Shown in pieces: positions 25,897 to 35,141 of a stretch of DNA of 64,000 nucleotides. The notes below the pieces were generated by a model. The model was not told where the DNA came from and searched no databases. It was given only the letters and a program-made list of their open reading frames with translations. The DNA lies in contig NZ_SJPY01000003.1 of the NCBI RefSeq assembly GCF_007860185.1, forward strand, positions 62,001-126,000, read 5' to 3'. The position numbers and the translations under genes are program-made. Each line of letters begins with the position of its first letter. Position 1 is the stretch's first letter. The stretch is from Novipirellula aureliae. GTDB taxonomy: Bacteria; Planctomycetota; Planctomycetia; Pirellulales; Pirellulaceae.

Positions 25897-27588
25897 ATGC
25901 AATTCCTTGACTGGGTAGTCGTTGGCGTTTATTTCATGGGCCTCGTTGGCATCGTCCATTGGTCATCCAAGCACATTACATCGACGTCGGACTATTTTTT
26001 GGCTGGCAGGCACGCTAGTTGGTTTGTCATTGGTGCGTCGCTTTTTGCTTCGAACATTGGCTCCGAACACATTGTCGGACTGGCGGGAAACGGTGCTTCA
26101 TCTGGGATGGCGATGGCTCACTGGGAATTGCACGCTTGGGTGATGCTCCTGCTGGCTTGGGTGTTTGTTCCCTTCTACTACCGCAGCGGCGTGTTCACGA
26201 TGCCCGAGTTTCTTGAGCGGCGGTTTGATTCGCGATGTCGATGGGTGCTATCGATCGTCAGTTTGTTGGCATACGTGTTCACCAAGGTGTCGGTTACCGT
26301 TTATGCGGGCGCGCTTGTGTTCATGAGTTTGTTGCCGGACACGTTCGGATCGCCAGAAAACGCATTCTGGGTTGGTGCGATCGTGACGGTGATAATGACA
26401 GGTATCTACACGGTCTTCGGCGGTTTGCGTGCGGTTTTGTATACCGAGGTGGCCCAAACGGTTGTCCTGTTGCTTGGTTCGTTTTTCATCACTTGGTTCG
26501 GTTTGAAAGAGCTGGGCGGATGGGGAGAGTTACAAGCGGCTGCATCTGCATCGAAAGCCGATTTTGCACTTTGGCGTCCACTGGTCCAGGAGGGTGTACC
26601 GTGGTGGAAGAACGGAGATTTTCCATGGCTTGGTATTCTGATCGCGTCGCCGGTGATTGGCATTTGGTATTGGTGTACTGACCAATACATCGTGCAACGG
26701 ACGTTGGCATCGAAAAATCTAACGGACGCACGCCGCGGGGCAATTTTCGGAGGCTTCCTAAAGGTGTGGCCGGTGATGATTTTCCTGATTCCTGGCATGA
26801 TCGGTTGGGCACTGCATCAAAAGGGGATTATTTCTATTCCATTGCGTTCAGAGGGCACGATCGATGGAGACCAGGTTTTCGCCACGATGGTAACAGGGCT
26901 GCTTCCATTAGGTCTGCGAGGATTGGTCGTCGCGGGTCTGATGTCGGCTCTGATGAGTTCGCTGGCATCTCTGTTCAATTCATGTGCAACGCTATTCACG
27001 ATCGATATTTACGAAAAGCTCAAGCCGGGTAAAACGGACAAGCACTACGTCTATGTTGGGCGATTGGCGACGGTGGCTGTCGTTGTCGCCGGTCTGGTCT
27101 GGATTCCGATCATGAAAGCGATGGCTGGCGGCGGCATCTACAAATACTTGCAAGGCGTCCAGGGCTATCTTGCCCCGCCGATTACGGCGGTGTTTTTGCT
27201 TGGACTATTTTGGCGCCGCGTAAACGCGACCGGAGCTTTTTGGGGAATGATTATCGGTTTCGTGCTCGGAATGGGCAAACTGACAATCGAGGCGGTGGTA
27301 ACAGCCCGTGGAATCGAGGAGGGAACTTTGGCGAATATTGCGGACTTCAATTTCCTTTACTATTCCGGCGTGTTGATGTTGATCAGTGTGTTCGTTGTCG
27401 TCGCACTTTCGCTTTTAACAGCAGCACCAAGCAAGGAGCAAACCAACGGTATCACCTGGGGTGGACTCTCTTCGGAGGACCGTAAGGCAATTCGCAACAG
27501 TTGGGATGCAAGGGATTTTATCGGCTCGGTTGTTGTTCTGGGAATGGTCCTTGGCGTGTATCTCTATTTTAGTTTTTGGTTGGATTGA
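25897..27588 (+). CDS. sodium/solute symporter (SSF/SGLT family)
   Basis: Start taken at ATG 25897 (MQFLDWVVVGVYFMGLVG), giving 563 residues; the frame is open 32 codons further up with no support. It is a Na+-coupled transporter of the SSS family with about 14 helices: helix 1 (VVVGVYFMGLVG), the unwound helix region GASLFASNIGSEHIVGLAGNGA, the WYWCTDQYIVQRTLASKNL stretch seen in SGLT-type members, MSSLASLFNSCATLFT (Na+ site 2 Ser residues) and LAPPITAVFLLGLFWRR. The substrate is probably a sugar or other small organic solute; it cannot be fixed by eye. The gene stands alone, with a long repeat-filled leader. Confidence 0.93.
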   Translation: MQFLDWVVVGVYFMGLVGIVHWSSKHITSTSDYFLAGRHASWFVIGASLFASNIGSEHIVGLAGNGASSGMAMAHWELHAWVMLLLAWVFVPFYYRSGVFTMPEFLERRFDSRCRWVLSIVSLLAYVFTKVSVTVYAGALVFMSLLPDTFGSPENAFWVGAIVTVIMTGIYTVFGGLRAVLYTEVAQTVVLLLGSFFITWFGLKELGGWGELQAAASASKADFALWRPLVQEGVPWWKNGDFPWLGILIASPVIGIWYWCTDQYIVQRTLASKNLTDARRGAIFGGFLKVWPVMIFLIPGMIGWALHQKGIISIPLRSEGTIDGDQVFATMVTGLLPLGLRGLVVAGLMSALMSSLASLFNSCATLFTIDIYEKLKPGKTDKHYVYVGRLATVAVVVAGLVWIPIMKAMAGGGIYKYLQGVQGYLAPPITAVFLLGLFWRRVNATGAFWGMIIGFVLGMGKLTIEAVVTARGIEEGTLANIADFNFLYYSGVLMLISVFVVVALSLLTAAPSKEQTNGITWGGLSSEDRKAIRNSWDARDFIGSVVVLGMVLGVYLYFSFWLD

Positions 27589-27660
27589 TAGATGGATCGT
27601 CTGGATGACGTTCCGCTACCCAAAAACGGAAATAGATAATCTTTAAGGGCGTCAAAAAAA

Positions 27661-27927
27661 GCTCTTCCGAAGAATTAGTGGGTGAAAAGAAAGTTGCGGA
27701 AGTTTTTTTGGGGGCATGGCAGTCGCGATACCCATTGCCACTCTTGCTCGACTTCCTCGGTTTCCTCGGTGCCTCTCCCTCGATGACTCGGAGCAAGAAG
27801 CGACGCAGATCGAACGTCACTTCTCGACCAACGTCGCATTGTTTCGGCCTCCGGCCTGCGGTGCCTGGAAAATCTACCCTTCGGTACTTGGGATGGATGA
27901 ATCAAGCCACGGATTCTTTTGGCGAGG
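27661..27927. repeat. long dispersed repeat element, compact copy
   Basis: This 267-base copy shares its left 190 bases with 6106-6290 and its right 68 bases with 6842-6909, including TACCCTTCGGTACTTGGGAT. It carries one copy of the TTTCGGCCTCCGGCCTG unit at 27841. It fills most of the 355-base spacer (27589-27943) between the symporter and the minus-strand Minf_1886 gene; frames within it are repeat-derived. Confidence 0.8.
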
Positions 27928-27943
27928 CATTTATATTGATGCC

Positions 27944-28390
27944 CTAAATCGAATCGACCTTGCTTTCTACGATTTCGAAATCAGGCTCAAATGCATTTTC
28001 AAAATCGTACACGTCGTCAAAATCCTCTCGGCGATCCGATTCGCTTTTCCGCATCTGTTCGATGCGAATCAAGTTGTAAACCAATTCACCAAAATCACTG
28101 GTTGAGTGAATTCCCCAATTCGACAAAACCATTTTTGCCAAATAGCCATACTGATCGATGGCATAAAGTCGGCAAGCTTCACAAAGTTGTTGACCTGTGA
28201 CGTGCGTCGGTTCTGGCAGTGGTTCAATCGATGTTTCGGCTGACGTATCACTTTTCACCGCTGCTTTCGCCAGCAAATCAAAATTCTCCTGAGCGAAATG
28301 CAACGATTCGCGGATAAATTGATAGGCTTCGATTCGGAAACGAGGGTCTTCTACTAAAAGATCTCGAATTGCTTGAAGTGGCGTTATCAT
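27944..28390 (-). CDS. Minf_1886-type conserved protein
   Basis: A 148-residue soluble protein matching the pattern of the Planctomycetes/Verrucomicrobia-restricted family TIGR04138: an N-terminal IRDLLVEDPRFRIEAYQFI, then ESLHFAQE, HVTGQQLCEACRLYAIDQYG and NWGIHSTSDFGELVYNLI. Its function is unknown; lineages carrying it use it as a marker. The C-terminus is acidic (RREDFDDVYDFENAFEPDFE). It is probably transcribed alone. The csrA gene lies 276 bases upstream on the same strand. Confidence 0.85.
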   Translation of the reverse strand: MITPLQAIRDLLVEDPRFRIEAYQFIRESLHFAQENFDLLAKAAVKSDTSAETSIEPLPEPTHVTGQQLCEACRLYAIDQYGYLAKMVLSNWGIHSTSDFGELVYNLIRIEQMRKSESDRREDFDDVYDFENAFEPDFEIVESKVDSI

Positions 28391-28665
28391 ATCTCGCTCG
28401 TGGCCGGGGAATGAAAACCGGGGACGCCTGAAAGGGCCGCCAAAATGGGACCATGAAACGGGCTAAATTTTTGTCGCGTTGCTAGGTAAACGCTACCCGC
28501 TCAGCCGACGAGCCTATTGTGACCATAGACGAGCAGAAATTCAATTCGTGTTCGTCGATAAAATGAGCACGCACGAACCTTTTTTGGGTTAGACGGGCAA
28601 CTTCTAACCGGCATTCGGCGTCGCGAGAAATGAGATTGCCGACCGGAGGGACCCATTTGTCCAAA

Positions 28666-28920
28666 TCAGGGTAAGACCGCACTTGTATGCGACGGCAATC
28701 GTAGCGGTGATACTCCCAAGGGGTCGGTCAATGACTCGATCGGAACGCAGAGCGTCTCACCTGCCCTGGGTTTTTCAACCAATTCAGCACGGCGAATGGG
28801 CGTTTCACGCGGTGCATCGATCCCAATCTTGACTCGCCCCCGTCCAATGCGGGTGACGATGACAACGATGTCGTTGCCGATACGAATCGACTCAGTTTCT
28901 TTGCGGCTAAGAATTAGCAT
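28666..28920 (-). CDS. csrA: CsrA carbon storage / translational regulator
   Basis: An RNA-binding regulator that binds GGA motifs in mRNA leaders. The N-terminal 60 residues are a clear CsrA: MLILSRKETESIRIGNDIVV, TRIGRGRVKIGIDAPRETPI and RRAELVE. Ribosome site AGGAAAG precedes the ATG. The protein is 84 residues, about 20 longer than usual, with an unusual C-terminal tail (TDPLGVSPLRLPSHTSAVLP) that carries no recognised motif. No flagellar or fliW gene adjoins it. A 66-codon GTG frame at 28482-28682 overlaps its 3' end and is not convincing. Confidence 0.94.
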   Translation of the reverse strand: MLILSRKETESIRIGNDIVVIVTRIGRGRVKIGIDAPRETPIRRAELVEKPRAGETLCVPIESLTDPLGVSPLRLPSHTSAVLP

Positions 28921-29185
28921 GACAACTTTCCTGCCCCTAAGGAGTGAAGTGTAACATTATTAGACACTAAGGGCGGGCTGGTTTCAATAGGTGTTTTTTA
29001 GAGGGGCGTCCGGGCGTCAGGAAATCGCTCGCCCGACAAAGCCGACCTTGCCTGGCAAAGCGACGTCGCATCGAGGGCGGTTCCGCGCTGCTGCACCTGG
29101 TTAGGGCAGCCATTTGGTAGCGAGGATAAATCGACTTGCCTTTTATCTTTGAGCCCATCAGTGAGCGGCTATCAGAGAGCGGCTA

Positions 29186-30205
29186 TCAGCCCAGTGAGAC
29201 CGCTGAGCCCGTTTTGATGCTTTCGGCCTCCGCTTCGACAATTCGAATCGTGTCAGCTGCGTTTTCGAGCGTCACTGTTTCCGGTTTGCGTTGTTTCTCG
29301 ATACAGTCGATAAAGTAGGCGAGTTGCAGATCGTATCCCATCTTTGCATCGACCTCCGGATACTCGATCGGTTTGCCAACTTCGCAGATTCGAAGCGATT
29401 GTTCGCGATTGATATCGAAATCGACGGTTGCGTTTTCGAAGTTCAGGTTGTAGGACATGCTAAACGGGAAGCCATCGCTCATCGCCCAACCGCCTTCGGC
29501 AACGACGAGAGGAACGTGATCGTAGAGGTAGCGAGTCACGACATGGTCGGGCTCGTTCGTGTTTTTTGAATAGCCAAAACTGTTCACACTTTTTGGCATA
29601 CCAAATAGATAATGGACGAAATCCGTATCGTGGATATGCAAATCCAATAGAGCGCCGCCGCATAGATCGCCATTCTCGTAGAAAGCGCCTTTGGGATGGT
29701 CGACGACTCGCCGAAACGTTGCCGCTAAAACCTTGCCATAGCGTCCATCATTGACTGCGTCTTTTAGCCACGCCCAGCCTGGCCAAAACCGCATACACTG
29801 ACCGACAAAGGCTAGGCCTTTGGCCGAGCGAGCGGCTTGGGCCAACTCGTCGGCGTCCGTGCTGTTACGTGCGAGTGGTTTCTCGACAATCAAATGCTGG
29901 CCAGCCAAAAGCACTTGTTTCCCAAAACGGACATGCAAATGGGTGGGCAAGCAAATGTCAACGACATCGACGTCGGCCGCTCCGATGACTTCATTCAAAT
30001 CGCTGCAGCGACGTACTTCGGCAGGCAATGATTTGACGGAGGCGTCGGCAGTTCCTTCGACGTTTCCAGTCGCCGTGGTCTCGCCAGACAATCGGTCGGC
30101 ATCCGCATCGCAGATTGCTGCAATCGTGACATTCGATAAGGATCGATAAACATTTAAATGGGTTAGCCCCATCATTCCCAAACCGACCACAGCAACACGA
30201 GTCAT
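29186..30205 (-). CDS. Gfo/Idh/MocA-family oxidoreductase
   Basis: An NAD(P)-dependent sugar dehydrogenase-type protein of 339 residues. The Rossmann motif VAVVGLGMMGLTHL opens the protein, followed by AICDADADRLSG, DVVDICLPTHLH and the family's EKP motif (LIVEKPLARNSTDADEL, about residues 105-115). The C-terminal alpha/beta part contains GGALLDLHIHDTDFVHYLFG, where GGG/DLxxHxxD residues bind substrate. The substrate may be a myo-inositol or sugar, unknown here. Starts at ATG 30205 and is divergent from the kdsD operon. Confidence 0.94.
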   Translation of the reverse strand: MTRVAVVGLGMMGLTHLNVYRSLSNVTIAAICDADADRLSGETTATGNVEGTADASVKSLPAEVRRCSDLNEVIGAADVDVVDICLPTHLHVRFGKQVLLAGQHLIVEKPLARNSTDADELAQAARSAKGLAFVGQCMRFWPGWAWLKDAVNDGRYGKVLAATFRRVVDHPKGAFYENGDLCGGALLDLHIHDTDFVHYLFGMPKSVNSFGYSKNTNEPDHVVTRYLYDHVPLVVAEGGWAMSDGFPFSMSYNLNFENATVDFDINREQSLRICEVGKPIEYPEVDAKMGYDLQLAYFIDCIEKQRKPETVTLENAADTIRIVEAEAESIKTGSAVSLG

Positions 30206-30442
30206 CGAAAAAACCTATCTATTTTTGTTTGAGCGGAAGCAAAGAATATCGAACGGACGTTCTTAGGGAGCTAAATAGCCTACGACGACAAGAGTCTGGG
30301 TCAAGGAGCCTTCAGCAGGCCCCCCCCCAGCCCAGGCAATCTCGAAATTTCCCTTGTGATGGGGATCGGTCTTGTTGTAGGCTCCGAGCTTCTACCTACT
30401 ACCTTAATCGTTTCGCTGCGAAGAACCACGGAAGGTCTCGAC

Positions 30443-31522
30443 GTGACTGCTGCTGAAAAATTGCCAATTCCTAGCGAATTGCCGTCTACATCAATGGTTG
30501 CCGCTCCAGGGAAGACGCTCATTGAGCGGCTTCGCATGCTGCGAAAAATGGTTGCTACCGAGGGCTACGCGATCCTGCATGCGGCGGGCGAACTCAGCAG
30601 TAACGCGGTGGAGGCTGCCGAGATGACTGCAAAATGTGAAGGCTGCGTCGTCGTCACGGGGGTTGGAAAAGCTGGCATTATTGGGCAAAAGCTTGTCGCG
30701 ACGTTGGCTAGCACGGGCACGCCTGCTCATTTCTTGCACCCTTCGGAAGCCGTTCATGGCGATTTGGGGCGAGTCCGCGAGAAGGACTTGGTTTGGGCAA
30801 TTTCCAACTCGGGGTGCAGTGAGGAAGTTGTTCGCATCGCTCCTCACTTGCGGGAGAATTCTGCGGGCTTGATCGCAATTACGGCGACCACGGACAACCC
30901 ATTGGCGGCGGTCTCGGATTGCGTCGTCGCGTTTGGGAAGCACCTCGAAGCATGCCCAAACGGTTTGGCTCCAACATCGAGCACGGCAGTGATGATGGCC
31001 GTCGGCGACGGGATCGCGATGCTTTCGAGTCAACTGCGTCGTTTTACTCCACAGGACTTTGCCAGATTTCATCCGGGGGGTGCCCTCGGCCAAAAATTGG
31101 CGGACGTCGACCAGATGATGCGGCGGCTTGATGCTTGTCGTATGGCGCAGAGCGACATTAGCGTACGCGAGGCTATGGTGCGGACGAGTAAGAATGGCCG
31201 CCGCACCGGCGCCGTGATGTTGGTCACGCCCGAAGGTCAGTTAGACGGCATCTTTACCGACAGCGATTTGGCGCGATTGTTGGAAACTCGTAACGACATC
31301 GCCTTGGACCAGCCCATTTCGGATCGTATGACTCGCCAACCGGTCACCGCGATTAGCGGTACGCTACTGCAAGATGCGATTGCGACCATGTCACGCCGCC
31401 ATCTTAGCGAGTTGCCGGTCGTCGATCGAAACAATCGGCCGCTCGGGCTATTGGACATTACCGATGTGGCTGCAATGCTAGGTGAACACGAAGAACCGTC
31501 CATCTTGAAATTCAAAACTTAA
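30443..31522 (+). CDS. kdsD: D-arabinose 5-phosphate isomerase
   Basis: Converts ribulose 5-phosphate to arabinose 5-phosphate, the first step to Kdo. Start chosen at the GTG at 30443, with GGAAGG seven bases upstream; an ATG at 30494 and a GTG/ATG at 30356 are alternatives without a ribosome site. The SIS domain is plain (VVVTGVGKAGIIGQKLVATL, HPSEAVHGDLGRV, AISNSGCSEEVV) and two CBS domains follow (TSKNGRRTGAVMLVTPEGQL and MTRQPVTAISG). About 360 residues, slightly above the usual 320-340. It is followed by kdsC after eleven bases and then the LptC-like gene, one operon. Confidence 0.94.
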   Translation: MTAAEKLPIPSELPSTSMVAAPGKTLIERLRMLRKMVATEGYAILHAAGELSSNAVEAAEMTAKCEGCVVVTGVGKAGIIGQKLVATLASTGTPAHFLHPSEAVHGDLGRVREKDLVWAISNSGCSEEVVRIAPHLRENSAGLIAITATTDNPLAAVSDCVVAFGKHLEACPNGLAPTSSTAVMMAVGDGIAMLSSQLRRFTPQDFARFHPGGALGQKLADVDQMMRRLDACRMAQSDISVREAMVRTSKNGRRTGAVMLVTPEGQLDGIFTDSDLARLLETRNDIALDQPISDRMTRQPVTAISGTLLQDAIATMSRRHLSELPVVDRNNRPLGLLDITDVAAMLGEHEEPSILKFKT

Positions 31523-31532
31523 GTACCACGAC

Positions 31533-32057
31533 ATGCCCGAACGACTGAAAAGCGACACCGCCGTCGCGGAGGAGATTACTTGCATTCTATCCGATGTGGA
31601 TGGAGTGTTGACGGATGGGCGGATCATTTATAGCGGCGAAGGAATCGAAACGAAGCAATTCCATGCTCGCGATGGGTTGGGAATCAAGGTTTGGATGCGA
31701 TGCGGTTTTGCGTTCGGTTTGGTGACGGCGCGATCGAGTGTCGTTGTCGAGCGACGGGCTTCCGAGTTAGGGATTGCTCATGTGTCGCAGGGTGCCGAAG
31801 ACAAACTTCCGGCCGTCAAGGAAATGATTGCGGCCATCGGCTGCAAACCGCACCAGGTTTGCTATCTCGGCGACGATTTGCCTGACCTTCCCGTCATGCG
31901 GTACGTTGGTTTGGCCGTGGCGCCATGCGATGCATCGACCGATGCACGCGAGACCGCGCAATGGGTCCTGCGTTCCGCTGGCGGCGCAGGAGCCGTTCGG
32001 GAAACGGTCGAGCGGCTGCTACGTGCAACCAATAAGTGGAAACAAGTCCTGAAATAG
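31533..32057 (+). CDS. kdsC: Kdo-8-phosphate phosphatase
   Basis: A 174-residue HAD-superfamily enzyme that removes phosphate from Kdo-8-phosphate. The HAD motifs are ILSDVDGVLTDG (motif I, Asp nucleophiles), LVTARSS (motif II), LP-AVKEMI Lys and YLGDDLPDLPVM (motif IV), in the typical YrbI arrangement. Length is normal. It follows kdsD by eleven bases, and the next gene begins two bases after its stop, so the three are translated from one message. Confidence 0.95.
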   Translation: MPERLKSDTAVAEEITCILSDVDGVLTDGRIIYSGEGIETKQFHARDGLGIKVWMRCGFAFGLVTARSSVVVERRASELGIAHVSQGAEDKLPAVKEMIAAIGCKPHQVCYLGDDLPDLPVMRYVGLAVAPCDASTDARETAQWVLRSAGGAGAVRETVERLLRATNKWKQVLK

Positions 32058-32059
32058 CT

Positions 32060-35000
32060 ATGCTTCGAAAGCTGACGCACTACACGACCGCTCTTGTTTT
32101 TCTCTGCGCGATAGCGGCTGTCTATCAGGTGGTGGTTGTTGCATGGTTAACGCCACCCGAAATCGAGCGAGTTGCCTTTGCACCGAGGACTCAACTTCAA
32201 CTTGGTGACACGCTTGGCGATCTCTTCGCGGAAGGATCGTGGCAGCGTGGGAAGTGCAAACGGTTGCAAACGGCTGACGGCATGCTGTTGTTCGAAAACT
32301 GGGAGCAAACGACGACCGACCAGTGGAAGTTGTGGCCAATTACGGTTGTCATCGGTCGCGGTTCCGACGACCAAGGTTCAAACGCGCCGATCGTGATGGA
32401 GGCTCACCAAGGGGCTGAGCTCAAGTTCACGGGGTCACTCGACGTAATGAGCGGTGGGGCACCACCGATTCAAAGAGGCCGAATGATCGGTGAGGTGACG
32501 ATTACTCGTCGTGATCCGACGACACCAGACGATGAGTTGTCGATTCGTACATCCAACGTCGGAATTGATAACCAGAAGATCTGGACGACTGAAAAAATCG
32601 AAATGGAGCTTGGCCAAGCTCGGATGATCGGTCGTGACTTGACCGTCCACCTAACGACTGCCGCATCACGACCGATGATGCAGCCTGGTGACGGTGGCTT
32701 GCTCGATCGGATGGAGCTGATCTATTTGGACCAATTGACGATACCGCTGGAAAACGGACCGCTGTGGGCTGCAGCGGATGCGACAGCGAACGATAGTCGC
32801 TACCAGATGCAGAAGGCGAGCGATGCGTTGGCGGTGGTGCGCATTCAATGTGGTGGGCGACTCGAGTACGACTTTGCGATCAACCAATTGATGCTGCGCG
32901 ACTCGGTCGCTCTGATTCACGAAATCGAGAATGCAAAAGCGGATCGTTTCGATTGCGACACACTCGAATTGACTCTTCGCGATCCCAGCAATGAATCGTT
33001 GGTGCGAGATGGGCCGCTCGATTGGATCACGCGAATCAAGGCAACCGGAGCACCTTTGGTTGCCGACCTTCCGAATTTGGACTTGCGATTCGCTGCCGGA
33101 CAAATCGATTTACAAGCGGCACGCGGTTTGATTCATGCTGATGGTAACCAAGGGATCGAAGTGCATCGTGCTGGAATCCATGCACGGCTCGAGGCGATCG
33201 TTTACCAGTTCGACCCTAAGATGCCCGCGGCCATTGGGACGATTGACGCTCGCGGGATCGGGATCGTTCAATTCGATGGTTCTGATTTACCGATCCATCG
33301 GGCCCAGTGGAGTGATGGGTTCAAACTTCAATCATTGTCGACCAAGGCACCAGGCGAATCGTCGGACCCGTTGGATGGAGACTTCGGTTTTTGGATCGAC
33401 GGGGAAGTTCAAACTTGGTTGGCCGACGGGGGGCGATTCAATGCGGGGTCGATCGAAGGAGTGTTGAAACCGGCGGTCATGACGCCCGCTTTCGCGACCA
33501 CAGACGCAGCCGGTGATGCCGAGACGGTTCGTCCGCGTCTGGTTCCCGATTGGATTTCAGCGAATGATTCGGTGCACTTGGATACCGCATCGATCGCTGC
33601 CGATACGGAGCAGTTGCAATTGTTTTTTGTCAATGCTGAGTCGGCGAATGGCAACAGGATGGAACCATCAGCGAATTCGACGAAAGGGAACGAGAATTCG
33701 ATTCGGCAACTGGTCGTCCAGCCAACATCCGGTTCGCCCACCACGGTGCCCGTCGCTCGCCGTCGTCCGACGATCCGAGGCAATCTGATTACGGCGAAGT
33801 TATCGATGAATGAGTCCGGAATCCATGCTGGGGATTTGAGTGTCGTGGGCGATGTGCTATTGACCCACACCGTTGACGTCGCTGGTGAGCCGATGTTAGC
33901 AAAGTTGACGGGCGAGCAATTGCGACTGATCGATGGCGGCGGCGAAGATGTCTTGCATTTGGGAAGCGGAACGACGTCCCCGGCGCGGTTCGAGCTTGGC
34001 GATGGCTACTTCGTGGGTCCCGTCATCCAGATTCGTCCAAGCGACAACGTCGTCTGGATCAACGAAGCGGGTGAGTTTCGGATCCCTACCGCAGCTCTAC
34101 CAAACGGATTGTCGAGCAATCGAAACAATCGTGGTGACGTCGACAACGGAGGATCCGAGCTGACTTGGGTGCAACCGCCACTGTGTCGCTGGGAGGGCGA
34201 GATGGTATTCGATGGAAAGACTGCCGTTTTGACCGAGGGGATTGAGATTGTTGCATCGGTGATCAACGGTCGCGATCCCTGGGACGTCAAAATCAATGGT
34301 GATCGAATGGAGATCGTTCTTAATGATGGTGTCCAAGTCCGCGATTTAAAGACGATGCGATCGGCGACGATCCAACGTATCGATTTAACCGAATCGGCTT
34401 CTAAACCGCTGATCGTCGAAGCGGTCCAGCATGCCGCAGATGGCTTGACCGAAGCGAAGCATTTACTACACGCGAAACAGCTAACCTTGGTTCCTGCTAG
34501 CGATGACGCTCCGGTTGGTATCGAGGCGGCTGCAAAGATTGCCGCCGGCGGAAAGCTATTCGGCACCGGGCCCGGTTGGTATCGAAGCTGGAATCGAGGG
34601 GATGCGGATTCGATGACAGGAATCCATCTGGCGTATAACGATAGGATGCAGGGTGACTTCGTCAGCCGAAGTTTGCAATTTTTGAAAGGCGTTCGGGTGG
34701 GTGTTCGTGAAGTATCGAATTGGGACGATATCTTTGACGCCCGAAACATGGATGCGCTCCGCAACGGCCAATCGACGCTCGATTGCGACCAATTGAGATT
34801 TTCGATTGCGCCCGATCAACGGAACGGTCCGAGAATCCCTGGCCTATCGACGCCTTGGGAAACCCAAGCCACCGGCGGAGTTGTTTTTCGGACTCAGAGC
34901 GAGCGAGGGTTGCTCGAATGCACGGCCACTCGAGCGGCTTACGCATCGGGCAAGGACTTGTTTACCTTGCAAGGAGCACCAAACCGACCCGCTATCTTTC

Positions 35001-35119
35001 GTCAAACCCGACCCGATGGGCAACCCGGCCCCGAAGGTGCTGTTTCGACCATGTCTTTGCGTCTAAAGACAATGGAAGTCGAAAACATGCAACTCGAACG
35101 ACTTAATATTGGTCATTAG
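32060..35119 (+). CDS. large LptC/LptA-like LPS-transport jellyroll protein
   Basis: Starts at ATG 32060, two bases after kdsC stops. A single N-terminal membrane helix (LVFLCAIAAVYQVVVVAWL) is followed by about 990 residues of beta-rich sequence. The part SIRTSNVGIDNQKIWTTEKIE, with alternating strands and acid residues, resembles the LptC/LptA/OstA jellyroll repeats; similar motifs recur (DAVRWSD-like, GNLITAKLSMNESGIHAGDL, MRSATIQRIDLT). Normal LptC is about 190 residues and LptA about 185, so this is far larger and may combine LptC and LptA strands in one periplasmic bridge. The operon position after kdsC, where lptC usually sits, supports the call. The family assignment is inference. Confidence 0.75.
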   Translation: MLRKLTHYTTALVFLCAIAAVYQVVVVAWLTPPEIERVAFAPRTQLQLGDTLGDLFAEGSWQRGKCKRLQTADGMLLFENWEQTTTDQWKLWPITVVIGRGSDDQGSNAPIVMEAHQGAELKFTGSLDVMSGGAPPIQRGRMIGEVTITRRDPTTPDDELSIRTSNVGIDNQKIWTTEKIEMELGQARMIGRDLTVHLTTAASRPMMQPGDGGLLDRMELIYLDQLTIPLENGPLWAAADATANDSRYQMQKASDALAVVRIQCGGRLEYDFAINQLMLRDSVALIHEIENAKADRFDCDTLELTLRDPSNESLVRDGPLDWITRIKATGAPLVADLPNLDLRFAAGQIDLQAARGLIHADGNQGIEVHRAGIHARLEAIVYQFDPKMPAAIGTIDARGIGIVQFDGSDLPIHRAQWSDGFKLQSLSTKAPGESSDPLDGDFGFWIDGEVQTWLADGGRFNAGSIEGVLKPAVMTPAFATTDAAGDAETVRPRLVPDWISANDSVHLDTASIAADTEQLQLFFVNAESANGNRMEPSANSTKGNENSIRQLVVQPTSGSPTTVPVARRRPTIRGNLITAKLSMNESGIHAGDLSVVGDVLLTHTVDVAGEPMLAKLTGEQLRLIDGGGEDVLHLGSGTTSPARFELGDGYFVGPVIQIRPSDNVVWINEAGEFRIPTAALPNGLSSNRNNRGDVDNGGSELTWVQPPLCRWEGEMVFDGKTAVLTEGIEIVASVINGRDPWDVKINGDRMEIVLNDGVQVRDLKTMRSATIQRIDLTESASKPLIVEAVQHAADGLTEAKHLLHAKQLTLVPASDDAPVGIEAAAKIAAGGKLFGTGPGWYRSWNRGDADSMTGIHLAYNDRMQGDFVSRSLQFLKGVRVGVREVSNWDDIFDARNMDALRNGQSTLDCDQLRFSIAPDQRNGPRIPGLSTPWETQATGGVVFRTQSERGLLECTATRAAYASGKDLFTLQGAPNRPAIFRQTRPDGQPGPEGAVSTMSLRLKTMEVENMQLERLNIGH

Positions 35120-35141
35120 TCACTGACTAACCAGCATCGAT

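Noticed and set aside
28482-28682. 66-codon minus-strand frame next to csrA
   Set aside because: GTG start, overlaps csrA by 17 bases, no motif; composition does not stand out.
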